NCBI GenBank assembly: GCA_946480635.1
Contig: CAMLKV010000034.1
Span: 1 to 11,324 of the forward strand
Length of the DNA stretch: 11,324 nucleotides
Direction of reading: 5' to 3'
DNA from: an uncultured Flavobacterium sp.
GTDB taxonomy: Bacteria; Bacteroidota; Bacteroidia; Flavobacteriales; Flavobacteriaceae
Positions within the stretch are counted from its first letter, which is position 1. Each line of letters starts with the position of its first letter. Position numbers and translations under genes: made by a program. The notes under the pieces were generated by a model. It was not told the origin of the DNA. It saw only the letters and a program-made list of their open reading frames with translations, and did no database searches. Of this stretch, positions 1-7,175 are shown in pieces.

Positions 1-1164
1 GTTTTCTCCTTTTTTGTCAAAATCGTGTTTAAATGATATATCATAGGTTTGTGTTTTGTTTTCTGAATCAGATTTAAAACCTTGATTACTATCTTGATTA
101 ACTGGTATTGTAAGATTATCATCATAATCTACAATTGTATTACCAGAACCACTTCCATCAACAATGTTCTGGTTAGTAAAAATAGATAATGTGTTTTTAT
201 CATTTATATAATAATCCATACCCAATTTTAACAAGTGAGAAGTGTTTTTGTTGTCAAATTCAAAAAATTGTTTGCTTTCTAAGCCTGGTTGCCAACTTTG
301 AATATCACCATGATTTGCGTTTTTACCATGATTTAATCCATAGTTAGTGTAAAAGTTAACTTTGCCTACTTTATAATTTAAGTTCAAAGCAGTGTTTACT
401 TTTGGTGTGATACCAAATGTTACACCAGTGTTTATGCTTCCATTAAAACCAGTATTTGCATTTTTGTGTAAAATGATATTGATAATTCCACTCATTCCTT
501 CAGGGTTGTATTTAGCTGATGGATTTGTGATTAATTCAATTTGTTTGATTGAAGAAGATGGAATTTGTTGTAATAATTGAGTAGCATCAATATTTGTTGG
601 CTTTCCATCAACCAAAACACGAACATTTGTATTGCCACGTAGACTCAATTCTTTTGTTTGAGGGTCAACGCTCAAAGTTGGTACGTTGTTAAGCATTTCA
701 GAAGCTGTTGTTCCAGAGGCGATTAAATCTTTGCCAACATTAACAACTTTACGGTCAATTTTTTGCTCAATTGTAGATCTTTCCTTAACAACACTTACTT
801 CGTCTAGTTGAGTAGCTTCTTCTTCAAGAGCAATAGTCAAATTGGCGCTCTTGTCACTACTTGAAAGTGAAAAGTTTTTTACGTATTTTTTATACCCCAT
901 AAACTGTACTTCAACAGTAAGGTCTTTTAAAATAAGATTTGTAACAGTAAATGTTCCATTTTCTTTTGTGATGGCTCCTGATAAAATTGTTGCTCCATCT
1001 TTTACAGTTACTGAAGCATAAGGAATAGGGTCGCTTGTTTTTTTGTCGATTACTTTACCGGATAAAGTTCCCGGATTTGTACTTACCGTCGTTGGGGCTG
1101 ACGTTTGTGCATTCATGCTGGCAAATTGAACCAAAATGAAAGCAATAAAAATTTTCAATTTCAT
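1..1164 (-). CDS. TonB-dependent outer-membrane receptor, 3' part beyond the window (paralog A)
   Basis: The frame is open without a stop from an ATG at 1164 down to base 1, giving the first 388 residues; the rest of the barrel lies outside the window. Residues 1-20 look like a signal peptide ending Asn-Ala-Gln. Residues 35-115 form a carboxypeptidase-regulatory-like beta-sandwich (SGKVIDKK, then PYASVTVKDG and FMGYKKY). Residues 135-232 are the plug, with SLRGNTNVRVLVDGKP and NPSAKYNPEGMSGIINI. The barrel of the outer-membrane beta-barrel type seen in Bacteroidota begins near residue 238. Receptors of this kind take up ligands across the outer membrane using TonB energy. The ligand cannot be read from the sequence, and no SusD-like partner is visible. 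The gene is a tandem paralog of the one at 1343-3742, and a terminator between them suggests it has its own promoter. Confidence 0.93.
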   Translation of the reverse strand, partial: MKLKIFIAFILVQFASMNAQTSAPTTVSTNPGTLSGKVIDKKTSDPIPYASVTVKDGATILSGAITKENGTFTVTNLILKDLTVEVQFMGYKKYVKNFSLSSSDKSANLTIALEEEATQLDEVSVVKERSTIEQKIDRKVVNVGKDLIASGTTASEMLNNVPTLSVDPQTKELSLRGNTNVRVLVDGKPTNIDATQLLQQIPSSSIKQIELITNPSAKYNPEGMSGIINIILHKNANTGFNGSINTGVTFGITPKVNTALNLNYKVGKVNFYTNYGLNHGKNANHGDIQSWQPGLESKQFFEFDNKNTSHLLKLGMDYYINDKNTLSIFTNQNIVDGSGSGNTIVDYDDNLTIPVNQDSNQGFKSDSENKTQTYDISFKHDFDKKGEN

Positions 1165-1188
1165 GTGTAATGTTTGTTTGTAAATACT

Positions 1189-1199
1189 TGATTGATGAT
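1189..1199 (-). repeat. Shared leader motif ATCATCAATCA, copy 1
   Basis: Read on the minus strand, this 11-base motif lies in the predicted 5' leader of receptor paralog A. An identical copy sits in the leader of paralog B at 3758-3768. In both genes it falls a few bases after the -7 element: 8 bases here, 4 in the other copy. It probably remains from the tandem duplication; a role in translation or regulation is possible but not shown. Confidence 0.5.
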
Positions 1200-1207
1200 T
1201 TTCGGTG

Positions 1208-1215
1208 CAAAAATA
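1208..1215 (-). promoter_or_regulatory. Possible -7 element of receptor A promoter
   Basis: The minus strand reads TATTTTTG, which fits the Bacteroidota -7 consensus TANNTTTG, 43 bases before the ATG. No exact TTG is found at the usual distance upstream, so the -33 element is weak. The position parallels the better promoter of the neighbouring paralog, which supports the call. Confidence 0.45.
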
Positions 1216-1273
1216 CTATCTACTAGACACTAACATGACTCTAATGTTACAATTTTAAGAAATGTTTAACAGC

Positions 1274-1309
1274 AAAAGAAACGCTCCAAAGAAAACTTTG
1301 AAGCGTCTC
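1274..1309 (-). terminator. Intrinsic terminator of receptor B
   Basis: On the minus strand a 14-bp stem (arms 1296-1309 and 1278-1291, with two G-U pairs) closes a TTTT loop. A short T run at 1277-1274 follows. It lies 34 bases after the stop of the upstream receptor gene and before the start of the next one, so the two paralogs are probably separate transcripts. Confidence 0.75.
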
Positions 1310-1342
1310 AAGTGTAAACCCCATTACACACCAAAAACTATC

Positions 1343-3742
1343 TTAAAACATTCCGCCTCCTTGGGCATCACCTTTATCTCTTTGTTTGCGTTCTAAAGCT
1401 TTGTTTTTTCCACTTCCAAAACGGTAGCTAAAATTGATGTTTACTGTTTGGTTTTCCCAACGGAATTCACCTGAAATTTCTGCTGGATCACTACTGTTAA
1501 ATCTTGAACGCATTGTGTCAAATAAATCATTATAACGAATACTTAAGGTACCTTTGCCTTCAAGTACATTCAAACGAGCACCTAAATCCATTTTCCACAT
1601 TTCTTTGTTTGAGAATTGTAAACTTCTTTCTCCAGCTCTATACATTGTGAACCAAATTAATCTGAAGTCTTTTGTTAACTTAAAAGTATGATTCATCCTT
1701 GAATTAAATAAAGTAGCGTTGATTTCTTTTTCTACTAAATTTCCAAATCTGTCTTCTATAATTCCTTTGTTGTTTTTGAAATAACTGTCAACACCAAAGT
1801 TTAAATTCCACCACTTGTTAAAATCTAAATTACCTGAAACTTCTACACCATATTCTGAGTTATGATCAAAGTTTGTAAATGTCAGTAATTGTTTGTTTGC
1901 ATCATATGGATTACTGGTTAACACTTGTGAAATATCATCTTTTATATATCTGAAGAATGCTCCAGATGTTATAGATCCAATTTTTACTTTTCTTGTATAA
2001 TTTGCTTCAATCGAATTTGTGAATTGAGGCTTCAAATCTGAATTACCAATTTGTTCAACAGTAAGTCCAGTCCATTGTCTAATTTCGTTTACTTGCTCCA
2101 TATTCGGTCTATCAACTCTTCTTGAATAGTTAAAGTTGAAAGAATTTTTTTCTGAAGGAGTGAAAGTGAAAAATGCTGATGGATACGCAGTGAAAATGTA
2201 ATCTTTGAAAGATTTGTCATCTTGACCAATTTTTTTGAAAGTTCCATTTACATCATAACTTTCGAAACGTAATCCCAACTGATAACTCCATTTGCCTGTT
2301 TGTTTGCTGTAATTACCATAAGCCGATTGAATACTTCTATTAAAGTCAAAGTCTGAATCATAATTTCCATCTAGATTGAACTTATTATTTGTGCCATCAA
2401 AACGACTTTCTACTCCTAATTCAATTTTAGCTGTTTCGCTTATTGGACTTGCATAATCTACGTTCGCAATAAGGTTTTTTCCGTCTTTGTCAATAATATT
2501 AGTTTTTGTTAAAACATTATTTTCATTATAAAAAGTACTGTTTTCAGGTTCTTCGGTTAAATTGTAATTCAATTCAATATCTAATGTTTTTTCTGGTTTT
2601 TCAAATTGATGTTTGTAAGCTAAATTATAAGTTTGATTTTTCTCATTCCCTCTCGTTTTCTGAACTTGTAAAGCATAAGGAGTAGAGTTAAAATAGGTCA
2701 CACCATTTCTAAACTCTGCTGTAGGATTTCCAAACGATTGAATTGTGTAAAATGATAGCGTGTTTTTGTCATTTATATAGAAATCTGATCCCAGTTTAGT
2801 AAAATGATTTTTGTTGAAATTGTTGATGTCAAAAGTCATGTCATAATCATTATTGGAATCATATTCGTTCCAGTGAATAAGACCTTTATTAGCATTTTTT
2901 CCATGATTCATTGAGTACGTAGTGTAAAAATTAAATTTATTTACTCTATAATTCATGTCAATTGAACCATTAAATTTTGGAGTTTTTCCAAAAACAACTC
3001 CTGTGTTTATATTTCCATTAAAACCAAGATTGGCATTTTTGTGTAATACAATGTTTATGATTCCACTCATTCCTTCAGGATTATATTTAGCAGAAGGATT
3101 TGTAATCAATTCAATTTGTTTGATTGAAGTTGACGGAATTTGCTGTAATGCCTGTGCAGCAGAAAGATTTGAAGGTTTTCCGTCAATAAAAATTCTTACA
3201 TTTTCATTACCTCTTAATGAAACAGTGTTATTTTGTTGATCTACACTTACAGAAGGTATGTTGTTCATTAATTCAGCTGCCGTAGAACCTGCAGAAAGCA
3301 AATCTTTACCAACGGTGATTACTTTTCGGTCAATTTTTTGCTCAACAGAAGATTTTTCTCTAACAACGCTTACTTCGTTAAGTTGCTTGGCTTCTTCTTC
3401 AAGAGCAATACTTTTTAGGTTAATAGAGTTGTCTTCACTAGTAAGAGTTACATCAGTTTCATATTTCTGATAACCCATAAATACTATTTCGACATGAAGT
3501 GTTTTAATTGGTAAGTTAGATACTGTGAAACTTCCGTTGTCTTTCGTCATTGCACCAGTAATAACTTTTCCGTCTTCTTTTATAGTAACCGAAGCATAAG
3601 GAAGCGGTTCGTTATTTTTCTTGTCGATTACTTTACCATTGATTGTTCCTAGTACCATTGGATTTGTAGGTGGTACCGAAGTTTGTGCTTGCGTACCAGT
3701 ATACCATACTAGCAAGCAAATTAAAATTGCTTTTAATTTCAT
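1343..3742 (-). CDS. TonB-dependent outer-membrane receptor, complete (paralog B)
   Basis: The protein has 799 residues, normal for this family. Residues 1-20 are a signal peptide with a hydrophobic core, probably cut after Gln-Ala. A carboxypeptidase-regulatory-like domain spans about 34-118 (NGKVIDKK, PYASVTIKEDG, FMGYQKY) and ends in the linker ALEEEAKQLNEVSVV. The plug spans about 135-232 with SLRGNENVRIFIDGKP and NPSAKYNPEGMSGIINI. The remainder is a beta-barrel with many aromatic, Asn-rich strands and the landmark FNFNYSRRVDRPNMEQVNEI near residue 540. A charged, Gly-rich tail ends in Phe. The family imports large or scarce nutrients across the outer membrane, but the substrate is unknown and no SusD gene is adjacent. 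It is very similar to the partial gene at 1-1164 over the sandwich and plug, but less so in the barrel. The start is set by the signal peptide and a promoter just upstream. Confidence 0.95.
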   Translation of the reverse strand: MKLKAILICLLVWYTGTQAQTSVPPTNPMVLGTINGKVIDKKNNEPLPYASVTIKEDGKVITGAMTKDNGSFTVSNLPIKTLHVEIVFMGYQKYETDVTLTSEDNSINLKSIALEEEAKQLNEVSVVREKSSVEQKIDRKVITVGKDLLSAGSTAAELMNNIPSVSVDQQNNTVSLRGNENVRIFIDGKPSNLSAAQALQQIPSTSIKQIELITNPSAKYNPEGMSGIINIVLHKNANLGFNGNINTGVVFGKTPKFNGSIDMNYRVNKFNFYTTYSMNHGKNANKGLIHWNEYDSNNDYDMTFDINNFNKNHFTKLGSDFYINDKNTLSFYTIQSFGNPTAEFRNGVTYFNSTPYALQVQKTRGNEKNQTYNLAYKHQFEKPEKTLDIELNYNLTEEPENSTFYNENNVLTKTNIIDKDGKNLIANVDYASPISETAKIELGVESRFDGTNNKFNLDGNYDSDFDFNRSIQSAYGNYSKQTGKWSYQLGLRFESYDVNGTFKKIGQDDKSFKDYIFTAYPSAFFTFTPSEKNSFNFNYSRRVDRPNMEQVNEIRQWTGLTVEQIGNSDLKPQFTNSIEANYTRKVKIGSITSGAFFRYIKDDISQVLTSNPYDANKQLLTFTNFDHNSEYGVEVSGNLDFNKWWNLNFGVDSYFKNNKGIIEDRFGNLVEKEINATLFNSRMNHTFKLTKDFRLIWFTMYRAGERSLQFSNKEMWKMDLGARLNVLEGKGTLSIRYNDLFDTMRSRFNSSDPAEISGEFRWENQTVNINFSYRFGSGKNKALERKQRDKGDAQGGGMF

Positions 3743-3757
3743 TTTGATGATTTATTG

Positions 3758-3768
3758 TGATTGATGAT
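3758..3768 (-). repeat. Shared leader motif ATCATCAATCA, copy 2
   Basis: This is the second copy of the 11-base leader motif, in the predicted 5' untranslated region of receptor B, within a run of ATC/ATCA triplets. It is identical to the copy at 1189-1199 and sits at a similar place relative to the -7 element. Confidence 0.5.
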
Positions 3769-3772
3769 GATG

Positions 3773-3803
3773 CAAAGCTAAGGTAAAAAATAATACCATG
3801 CAA
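3773..3803 (-). promoter_or_regulatory. Promoter of receptor B
   Basis: The minus strand reads TTG (3803-3801), 20 bases, then TAGCTTTG (3780-3773). This is an exact match to the Bacteroidota primary sigma promoter pattern TTG-N17-23-TANNTTTG. The element ends 30 bases before the ATG at 3742. Confidence 0.75.
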
Positions 3804-3925
3804 TACAAAGTACTATTTATTTTAAAAAAACTTTCACCTTGCTTTTATATAGACGATTAATATTGGCTTTCGTTACAACATTCTTCAACAAAATTTATCT
3901 GTTTTAATTTTATTTATAGAAAATG

Positions 3926-3933
3926 TATCTTTG
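3926..3933 (+). promoter_or_regulatory. argS: -7 element of argS promoter
   Basis: TATCTTTG fits TANNTTTG exactly and lies 21 bases before the argS ATG. The upstream -33 region is AT-rich without an exact TTG at the best spacing. The stretch TATCTTTGCAAC recurs exactly at the ffh promoter (7168-7179), with a similar A-rich leader after it. Confidence 0.6.
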
Positions 3934-3954
3934 CAACCTTAAAAAATAGTAATT

Positions 3955-5733
3955 ATGACACTACAACAAATTCTCACGCCAAAAATTCTGGAAGCCATTC
4001 AGGCTTTGTTTGATGTTTCACTTGATAAAGTAGAATATCAGGCAACACGCAGGGAATTTGAAGGAGATATTACTATGGTTGTTTTCCCTTTATTAAAATT
4101 GGTTAAAGGAAACCCAGCTGAGATAGGAACTAAAGTTGGTAACTACTTAGTAGAAAACGTTCAAGAAGTTGAGAAATTCAATGTAGTTCAAGGTTTCTTG
4201 AACATTGTAATTTCTGATGCTTACTATGTAAACTTTTTCAATACTGTCAGAAAAACAGAAAATTTTGGATTCGTGACTCCTGCAAATGATGCTAAAGCTA
4301 TTATGGTTGAGTTTGCTTCGCCAAATACAAATAAGCCATTGCATTTAGGACATGTTAGAAATATACTTTTAGGTTATTCAGTAGCATCTATTATCAAAGC
4401 ATCGGGTAAAAAAGTATATAAAACGCAAATTATCAACGACCGTGGAATTCATATCTGTAAGTCAATGTTGGCTTGGCAGAAATTTGGTAACGGAGAAACT
4501 CCAGACACTTCAGGATTAAAAGGAGATAAGCTGGTTGGAAAGTACTATGTTGAGTTTGATAAAGCTTATAAAACTGAAATTACAGCTTTAATGGCTGAAG
4601 GAAAATCAGAAGAAGAAGCAAAAAAGCAAGCTCCTATGTTATTGGAAGCACAGCAAATGCTTTTAGATTGGGAAGCTGGAAAGCCAGAAGTGGTTGAGCT
4701 TTGGAAAACAATGAATCAATGGGTGTATGATGGTTTCGATGTTACATATAAGGATTTAGGAGTAGATTTCGATTCATACTATTATGAAAGTGATACGTAT
4801 TTGTTAGGTAAAGAAGTTGTTCAGTTTGGTTTAGAGAAGGGTATTTTTGAAAGAGATCCAGATGGTTCAGTATGGATTGACTTAACAGATGACGGTTTAG
4901 ATAGAAAAATTGTATTACGCTCTGATGGTACAGCAGTATACATGACACAGGATATAGGAACAGCAATTCAACGTGTAAAAGACAATCCAGATGTTGGAGG
5001 AATGGTTTATACTGTAGGAAATGAGCAGGATTATCATTTTAAAGTATTGTTCTTAATTCTTAAGAAATTAGGCTTTGATTGGGCTTCAGATTTATTTCAT
5101 CTATCATACGGAATGGTTGAATTGCCATCTGGTAAAATGAAATCTCGTGAAGGAACCGTGGTTGATGCTGATGACTTAATTGATGAGATGATTGATACAG
5201 CTGGTAAAATATCTGAAGAACTTGGAAAATTAGAAGGGTATTCTGAAGAAGAAAAAGCCAACTTGTATAGAACAATTGGAATGGGGGCTTTAAAATATTA
5301 TATGCTTAAAGTAGATCCTAAAAAAGGGATGATGTTTAATCCAGAAGAATCAGTTGACTTTGCAGGAAATACAGGGCCATTTATTCAGTATACTTATGCG
5401 CGTATTCAATCTATCTTAAGAAAAGCTGATTTTGATTATAATGCCTCAAGTTCAGTAGAGACAATGCATGAAAAAGAAAAAGAATTAATTAAACAAGTAG
5501 CATTATTTCCTGAAGTAATTCAAAGCGCTGCTCACAATCATAGTCCTGCATTAATTGCTAATTATACGTATGATTTGGTTAAAGAATTCAATTCGTTTTA
5601 TCAAAACGTTTCCATCTTAGGCGAAGAAGACCAAGATAAAAAAGTATTTAGAGTACAATTGGCAAAACAAGTAGGAGAGACTATCAAAAATGCTTTTAGC
5701 TTGTTAGGAATTAATGTTCCTGAAAGAATGTAA
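3955..5733 (+). CDS. argS: Arginyl-tRNA synthetase
   Basis: A class I aminoacyl-tRNA synthetase that joins arginine to tRNA-Arg in the cytoplasm using ATP. Its 592 residues are normal length. Residues 1 to about 85 are the ArgRS-specific N-terminal additional domain. The nucleotide-binding fold starts with the diagnostic VEFASPNTNKPLHLGHVRN (residues 118-136), where HLGH at 130-133 is the HIGH motif. The KMSKS counterpart is KMKSREG at 394-400. The anticodon-binding helical DALR domain covers about 470-592, starting near NTGPFIQYTYARIQS and ending in the usual VPERM. The gene is monocistronic: a divergent promoter region lies upstream and an intrinsic terminator right after its stop. The ATG follows a consensus -7 element by 21 bases and begins the additional domain at the expected place. 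No missing residues were seen. Confidence 0.98.
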   Translation: MTLQQILTPKILEAIQALFDVSLDKVEYQATRREFEGDITMVVFPLLKLVKGNPAEIGTKVGNYLVENVQEVEKFNVVQGFLNIVISDAYYVNFFNTVRKTENFGFVTPANDAKAIMVEFASPNTNKPLHLGHVRNILLGYSVASIIKASGKKVYKTQIINDRGIHICKSMLAWQKFGNGETPDTSGLKGDKLVGKYYVEFDKAYKTEITALMAEGKSEEEAKKQAPMLLEAQQMLLDWEAGKPEVVELWKTMNQWVYDGFDVTYKDLGVDFDSYYYESDTYLLGKEVVQFGLEKGIFERDPDGSVWIDLTDDGLDRKIVLRSDGTAVYMTQDIGTAIQRVKDNPDVGGMVYTVGNEQDYHFKVLFLILKKLGFDWASDLFHLSYGMVELPSGKMKSREGTVVDADDLIDEMIDTAGKISEELGKLEGYSEEEKANLYRTIGMGALKYYMLKVDPKKGMMFNPEESVDFAGNTGPFIQYTYARIQSILRKADFDYNASSSVETMHEKEKELIKQVALFPEVIQSAAHNHSPALIANYTYDLVKEFNSFYQNVSILGEEDQDKKVFRVQLAKQVGETIKNAFSLLGINVPERM

Positions 5734-5738
5734 AAGTT

Positions 5739-5763
5739 AAGCTCGCTTAAAGCGGGCTTTTTT
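5739..5763 (+). terminator. Intrinsic terminator of argS
   Basis: The stem AAGCTCGC / GCGGGCTT (8 bp with one G-U pair) closes a TTAAA loop and is followed by a T run to 5763. It begins 5 bases after the argS stop codon. Confidence 0.88.
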
Positions 5764-5828
5764 GTGTTATAATTTTTTTAACAATAAACAAGTTTGATTT
5801 TCGTTAAATTTATGATAAACAAATAGTT

Positions 5829-6293
5829 ATGAAAAGTATTTTTGTGAAAACCCTAATTTTAGCTTCTTTGCTAAGTGTTTCTGGCATGTGTAGCGATGAT
5901 GATGATAATCCATCAAATCCTTCGGTAGACCCAACACCGGTTATTAATACCGTAAAATCTGGTACATGGAGAATAACTTTTTATGAAGATTCGGGTACTA
6001 ATGAGACTTCAAATTTTAACGGTTACAGCTTTACATTTGCTGATGCGGCAGTCTTAACAGCAACAAATGGTACTAATACTTATACAGGAACTTGGTCTGT
6101 TACTAGTGATAATAGTGGAGATGACAGTCCTAGTAACGATTTAGATTTTAACATGGCTTTTAGTGCGCCTTCAAATTTTGCCGAATTAACCGAAGACTGG
6201 AATATTTTGGAAAGAACAGATACTAAAGTTCGTTTAATTCATGAAAGCGGAGGAGGAGGTGGAACAGATTATGTTACTTTCGAGAAAAATTAA
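5829..6293 (+). CDS. Small predicted surface lipoprotein, lipocalin-like beta fold, unknown function
   Basis: A 154-residue protein. Residues 1-20 form a hydrophobic signal (two Lys, then ILASLLSVSGM), followed by Cys21 and SDDDD. The acidic stretch right after the cysteine resembles the lipoprotein export signal that sends Bacteroidota lipoproteins to the cell surface. Met at the -1 position is unusual for a signal peptidase II lipobox, so lipidation is inferred. After a Pro/Asn-rich linker (27-42), residues 45-154 look all-beta: GTWRITFYEDSG, then YSFTFADAAVLTATNGTNTY, a second GTWSV, a short variable loop and a closing five-Gly turn before TDYVTFEKN. This pattern recalls small lipocalin-like hypothetical proteins common in Flavobacteriaceae. 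No catalytic residues are recognised. It stands alone, with the argS terminator before it and its own terminator after; I found no clear promoter match in the 65 bases upstream. Confidence 0.85.
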   Translation: MKSIFVKTLILASLLSVSGMCSDDDDNPSNPSVDPTPVINTVKSGTWRITFYEDSGTNETSNFNGYSFTFADAAVLTATNGTNTYTGTWSVTSDNSGDDSPSNDLDFNMAFSAPSNFAELTEDWNILERTDTKVRLIHESGGGGGTDYVTFEKN

Positions 6294-6315
6294 ACACACA
6301 GATTATATCACAAAG

Positions 6316-6339
6316 CAATCCAATTGGGTTGTTTTTTTT
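6316..6339 (+). terminator. Intrinsic terminator of the lipoprotein gene
   Basis: CAATCC and GGGTTG pair (one G-U) around an AATT loop, followed by eight T residues (6332-6339). It lies 22 bases after the lipoprotein stop codon. Confidence 0.8.
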
Positions 6340-6388
6340 ATCTTTGCTCAACTCATATCCTATAAAATCATTTCAGAAAGATAAGCTT

Positions 6389-6562
6389 TCAATATGGAAT
6401 CAAGTGAAATTCTTGAACTGTCGTGCAACTGTGTTTCTTTTTAAAAGATAAGTCAGATACATAGAATTGGTTTTGTTTGAGCATCACGATAAGTGCTTGA
6501 GCGAAAGAATATTCCGTTTTGTAAAAGAATGGAGATACTTCTATTGCATCCACTTGTCGCAA
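6389..6562 (-). pseudogene. Possible remnant of a small minus-strand gene
   Basis: In the 294-base gap between the lipoprotein and the thioesterase, the minus strand stays open for 57 codons from a TTG at 6562 to a TGA at 6391-6389. The frame is closed upstream by a TGA only a few codons earlier, and its first ATG is at codon 27. The peptide has a protein-like composition (AIEVSPFFYKTEYSFAQAL, later LKQNQFYVSDLSFKKK), but I recognise no family. In a neighbouring frame an ATG at 6579 opens 12 codons (MLKIHFCDKWMQ) and then stops near where the longer frame becomes convincing. A frameshifted or truncated fossil would explain this. Chance is also plausible, since a 57-codon open frame is not rare in AT-rich DNA and no promoter is visible. 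Confidence 0.25.
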
Positions 6563-6587
6563 AAATGAATTTTTAACATTATTTCAT

Positions 6588-6974
6588 ATGCAAAGACAAG
6601 AAGAAAGAATCAACGAATCTGTAACCAGAGTATTCAAAGCCGTTTTTCCTAATACAACCAATCACTATGATACCTTGTTTGGAGGTACAGCCATGCAATT
6701 TATGGATGAAGTTGCTTTTATTACGGCTACACGATACAGTCGTCAAAAAATGGTTACGGTAAGTAGTGATCGAATCGATTTTAAAAAGCCTATTCCTCAC
6801 GGTACTATCATAGAACTAGTTGGAAAAGTGACTTATTTAGGAACAACAAGTTTAAAAGTAAGAGTTGATATTTTTGTGGAAGAAATGTATAGTACTCAAA
6901 AAGATAAAGCTGTTACTGGCGAATTTACATTTGTGGCTATAGACGAAAATAAAAAAGCAGTTAATATTGTATAA
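6588..6974 (+). CDS. Acyl-CoA thioesterase, hotdog fold (YciA/ACOT type)
   Basis: A 128-residue single hotdog domain, expected to hydrolyse acyl-CoA thioesters to free acid and CoA in the cytoplasm, usually as a trimer of dimers. The diagnostic stretch is at residues 25-44: NHYDTLFGGTAMQFMDEVAF, in which Asn25 and Asp40 fit the catalytic positions of the YciA/ACOT group. The following strands VTVSSDRIDFKKPIPHGTII (56-75), ELVGKVTYLGTTSLKVRVDI and GEFTFVAIDENKKAV match the family core. Chain-length preference cannot be told. The ATG at 6588 is the first in frame and gives the usual short N-terminal helix. No consensus promoter was found directly upstream. The gene is flanked by a 294-base gap before it and a repeat-rich 223-base gap after it, so it is probably transcribed alone. 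Confidence 0.9.
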   Translation: MQRQEERINESVTRVFKAVFPNTTNHYDTLFGGTAMQFMDEVAFITATRYSRQKMVTVSSDRIDFKKPIPHGTIIELVGKVTYLGTTSLKVRVDIFVEEMYSTQKDKAVTGEFTFVAIDENKKAVNIV

Positions 6975-6995
6975 GTTATAAATTATGAGTTATAA
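6974..6995 (-). repeat. Inverted copies of the 14-bp repeat (one complete, one partial)
   Basis: AGTTATAA occurs at 6974-6981 and 6988-6995, again 14 bases apart. The reverse complement of 6974-6987 (CATAATTTATAACT) matches the unit CATAATTCAAAACT of the downstream array at 12 of 14 positions. AATTATGAGTT (6981-6991) is an exact inverted match to 7090-7100 and 7104-7114. The element begins inside the thioesterase stop codon. Confidence 0.65.
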
Positions 6996-7079
6996 GTATT
7001 TTTAAATGAATGTTTATTGTAAAAAATAGCAAATCTATAGTTAATGAATTGATGAAAAATATTCAACTATGCAATTATT

Positions 7080-7121
7080 CATAATTCAAAACTCATAATT
7101 CAAAACTCATAATTCAAAACT
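7080..7121 (+). repeat. Perfect tandem array, three copies of a 14-bp unit
   Basis: The unit CATAATTCAAAACT occurs three times without a mismatch or gap (7080-7093, 7094-7107, 7108-7121). Inverted relatives lie about 90 bases upstream, so a transcript crossing the gap could fold into a long stem. No spacers are present, so it is not a CRISPR array. The spacing and orientation suggest a repetitive intergenic element of the chromosome. Confidence 0.85.
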
Positions 7122-7123
7122 CT

Positions 7124-7155
7124 GCAACTTTGTTACTTTGCAACTTTGCTACTTG
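7124..7155 (+). repeat. Two copies of a 16-bp unit overlapping the ffh -33 region
   Basis: GCAACTTTGTTACTTT (7124-7139) is followed directly by GCAACTTTGCTACTTG (7140-7155), with two differences. A related fragment, GCAACTT, ends at 7181 after the -7 element. The second copy supplies the TTTG that serves as the -33 element of the ffh promoter. Confidence 0.7.
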
Positions 7156-7175
7156 GTAACTTTAATTTATCTTTG
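7145..7175 (+). promoter_or_regulatory. ffh: Promoter of ffh
   Basis: TTTG (7145-7148), 19 bases, then TATCTTTG (7168-7175) is a full match to the Bacteroidota pattern TTG-N17-23-TANNTTTG. It lies 22 bases before the ffh ATG at 7198. This also argues against translation starting at the earlier in-frame ATG at 7138, which would lie upstream of the transcript start. Confidence 0.75.

Noticed and set aside
392..580. Plus-strand open frame resembling another one at 2955-3239
   Set aside because: Both are antisense to the conserved plug of the two receptor genes. Their similarity reflects the sense-strand conservation, not a separate gene pair.
1..3742. SusC/SusD polysaccharide utilisation locus
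   Set aside because: There is no SusD-like lipoprotein, glycoside hydrolase or sensor next to the receptors. The barrels look like the general Bacteroidota receptor type rather than SusC.
6339..6346. TATCTTTG directly after the lipoprotein terminator as a promoter
   Set aside because: It fits the -7 consensus but lacks a TTG at proper spacing, and the nearest plus-strand gene starts about 240 bases later with only a 16-codon frame before it. Probably chance.
7080..7121. CRISPR array
   Set aside because: The copies abut with no spacers, the unit is only 14 bases, and no cas gene is present.
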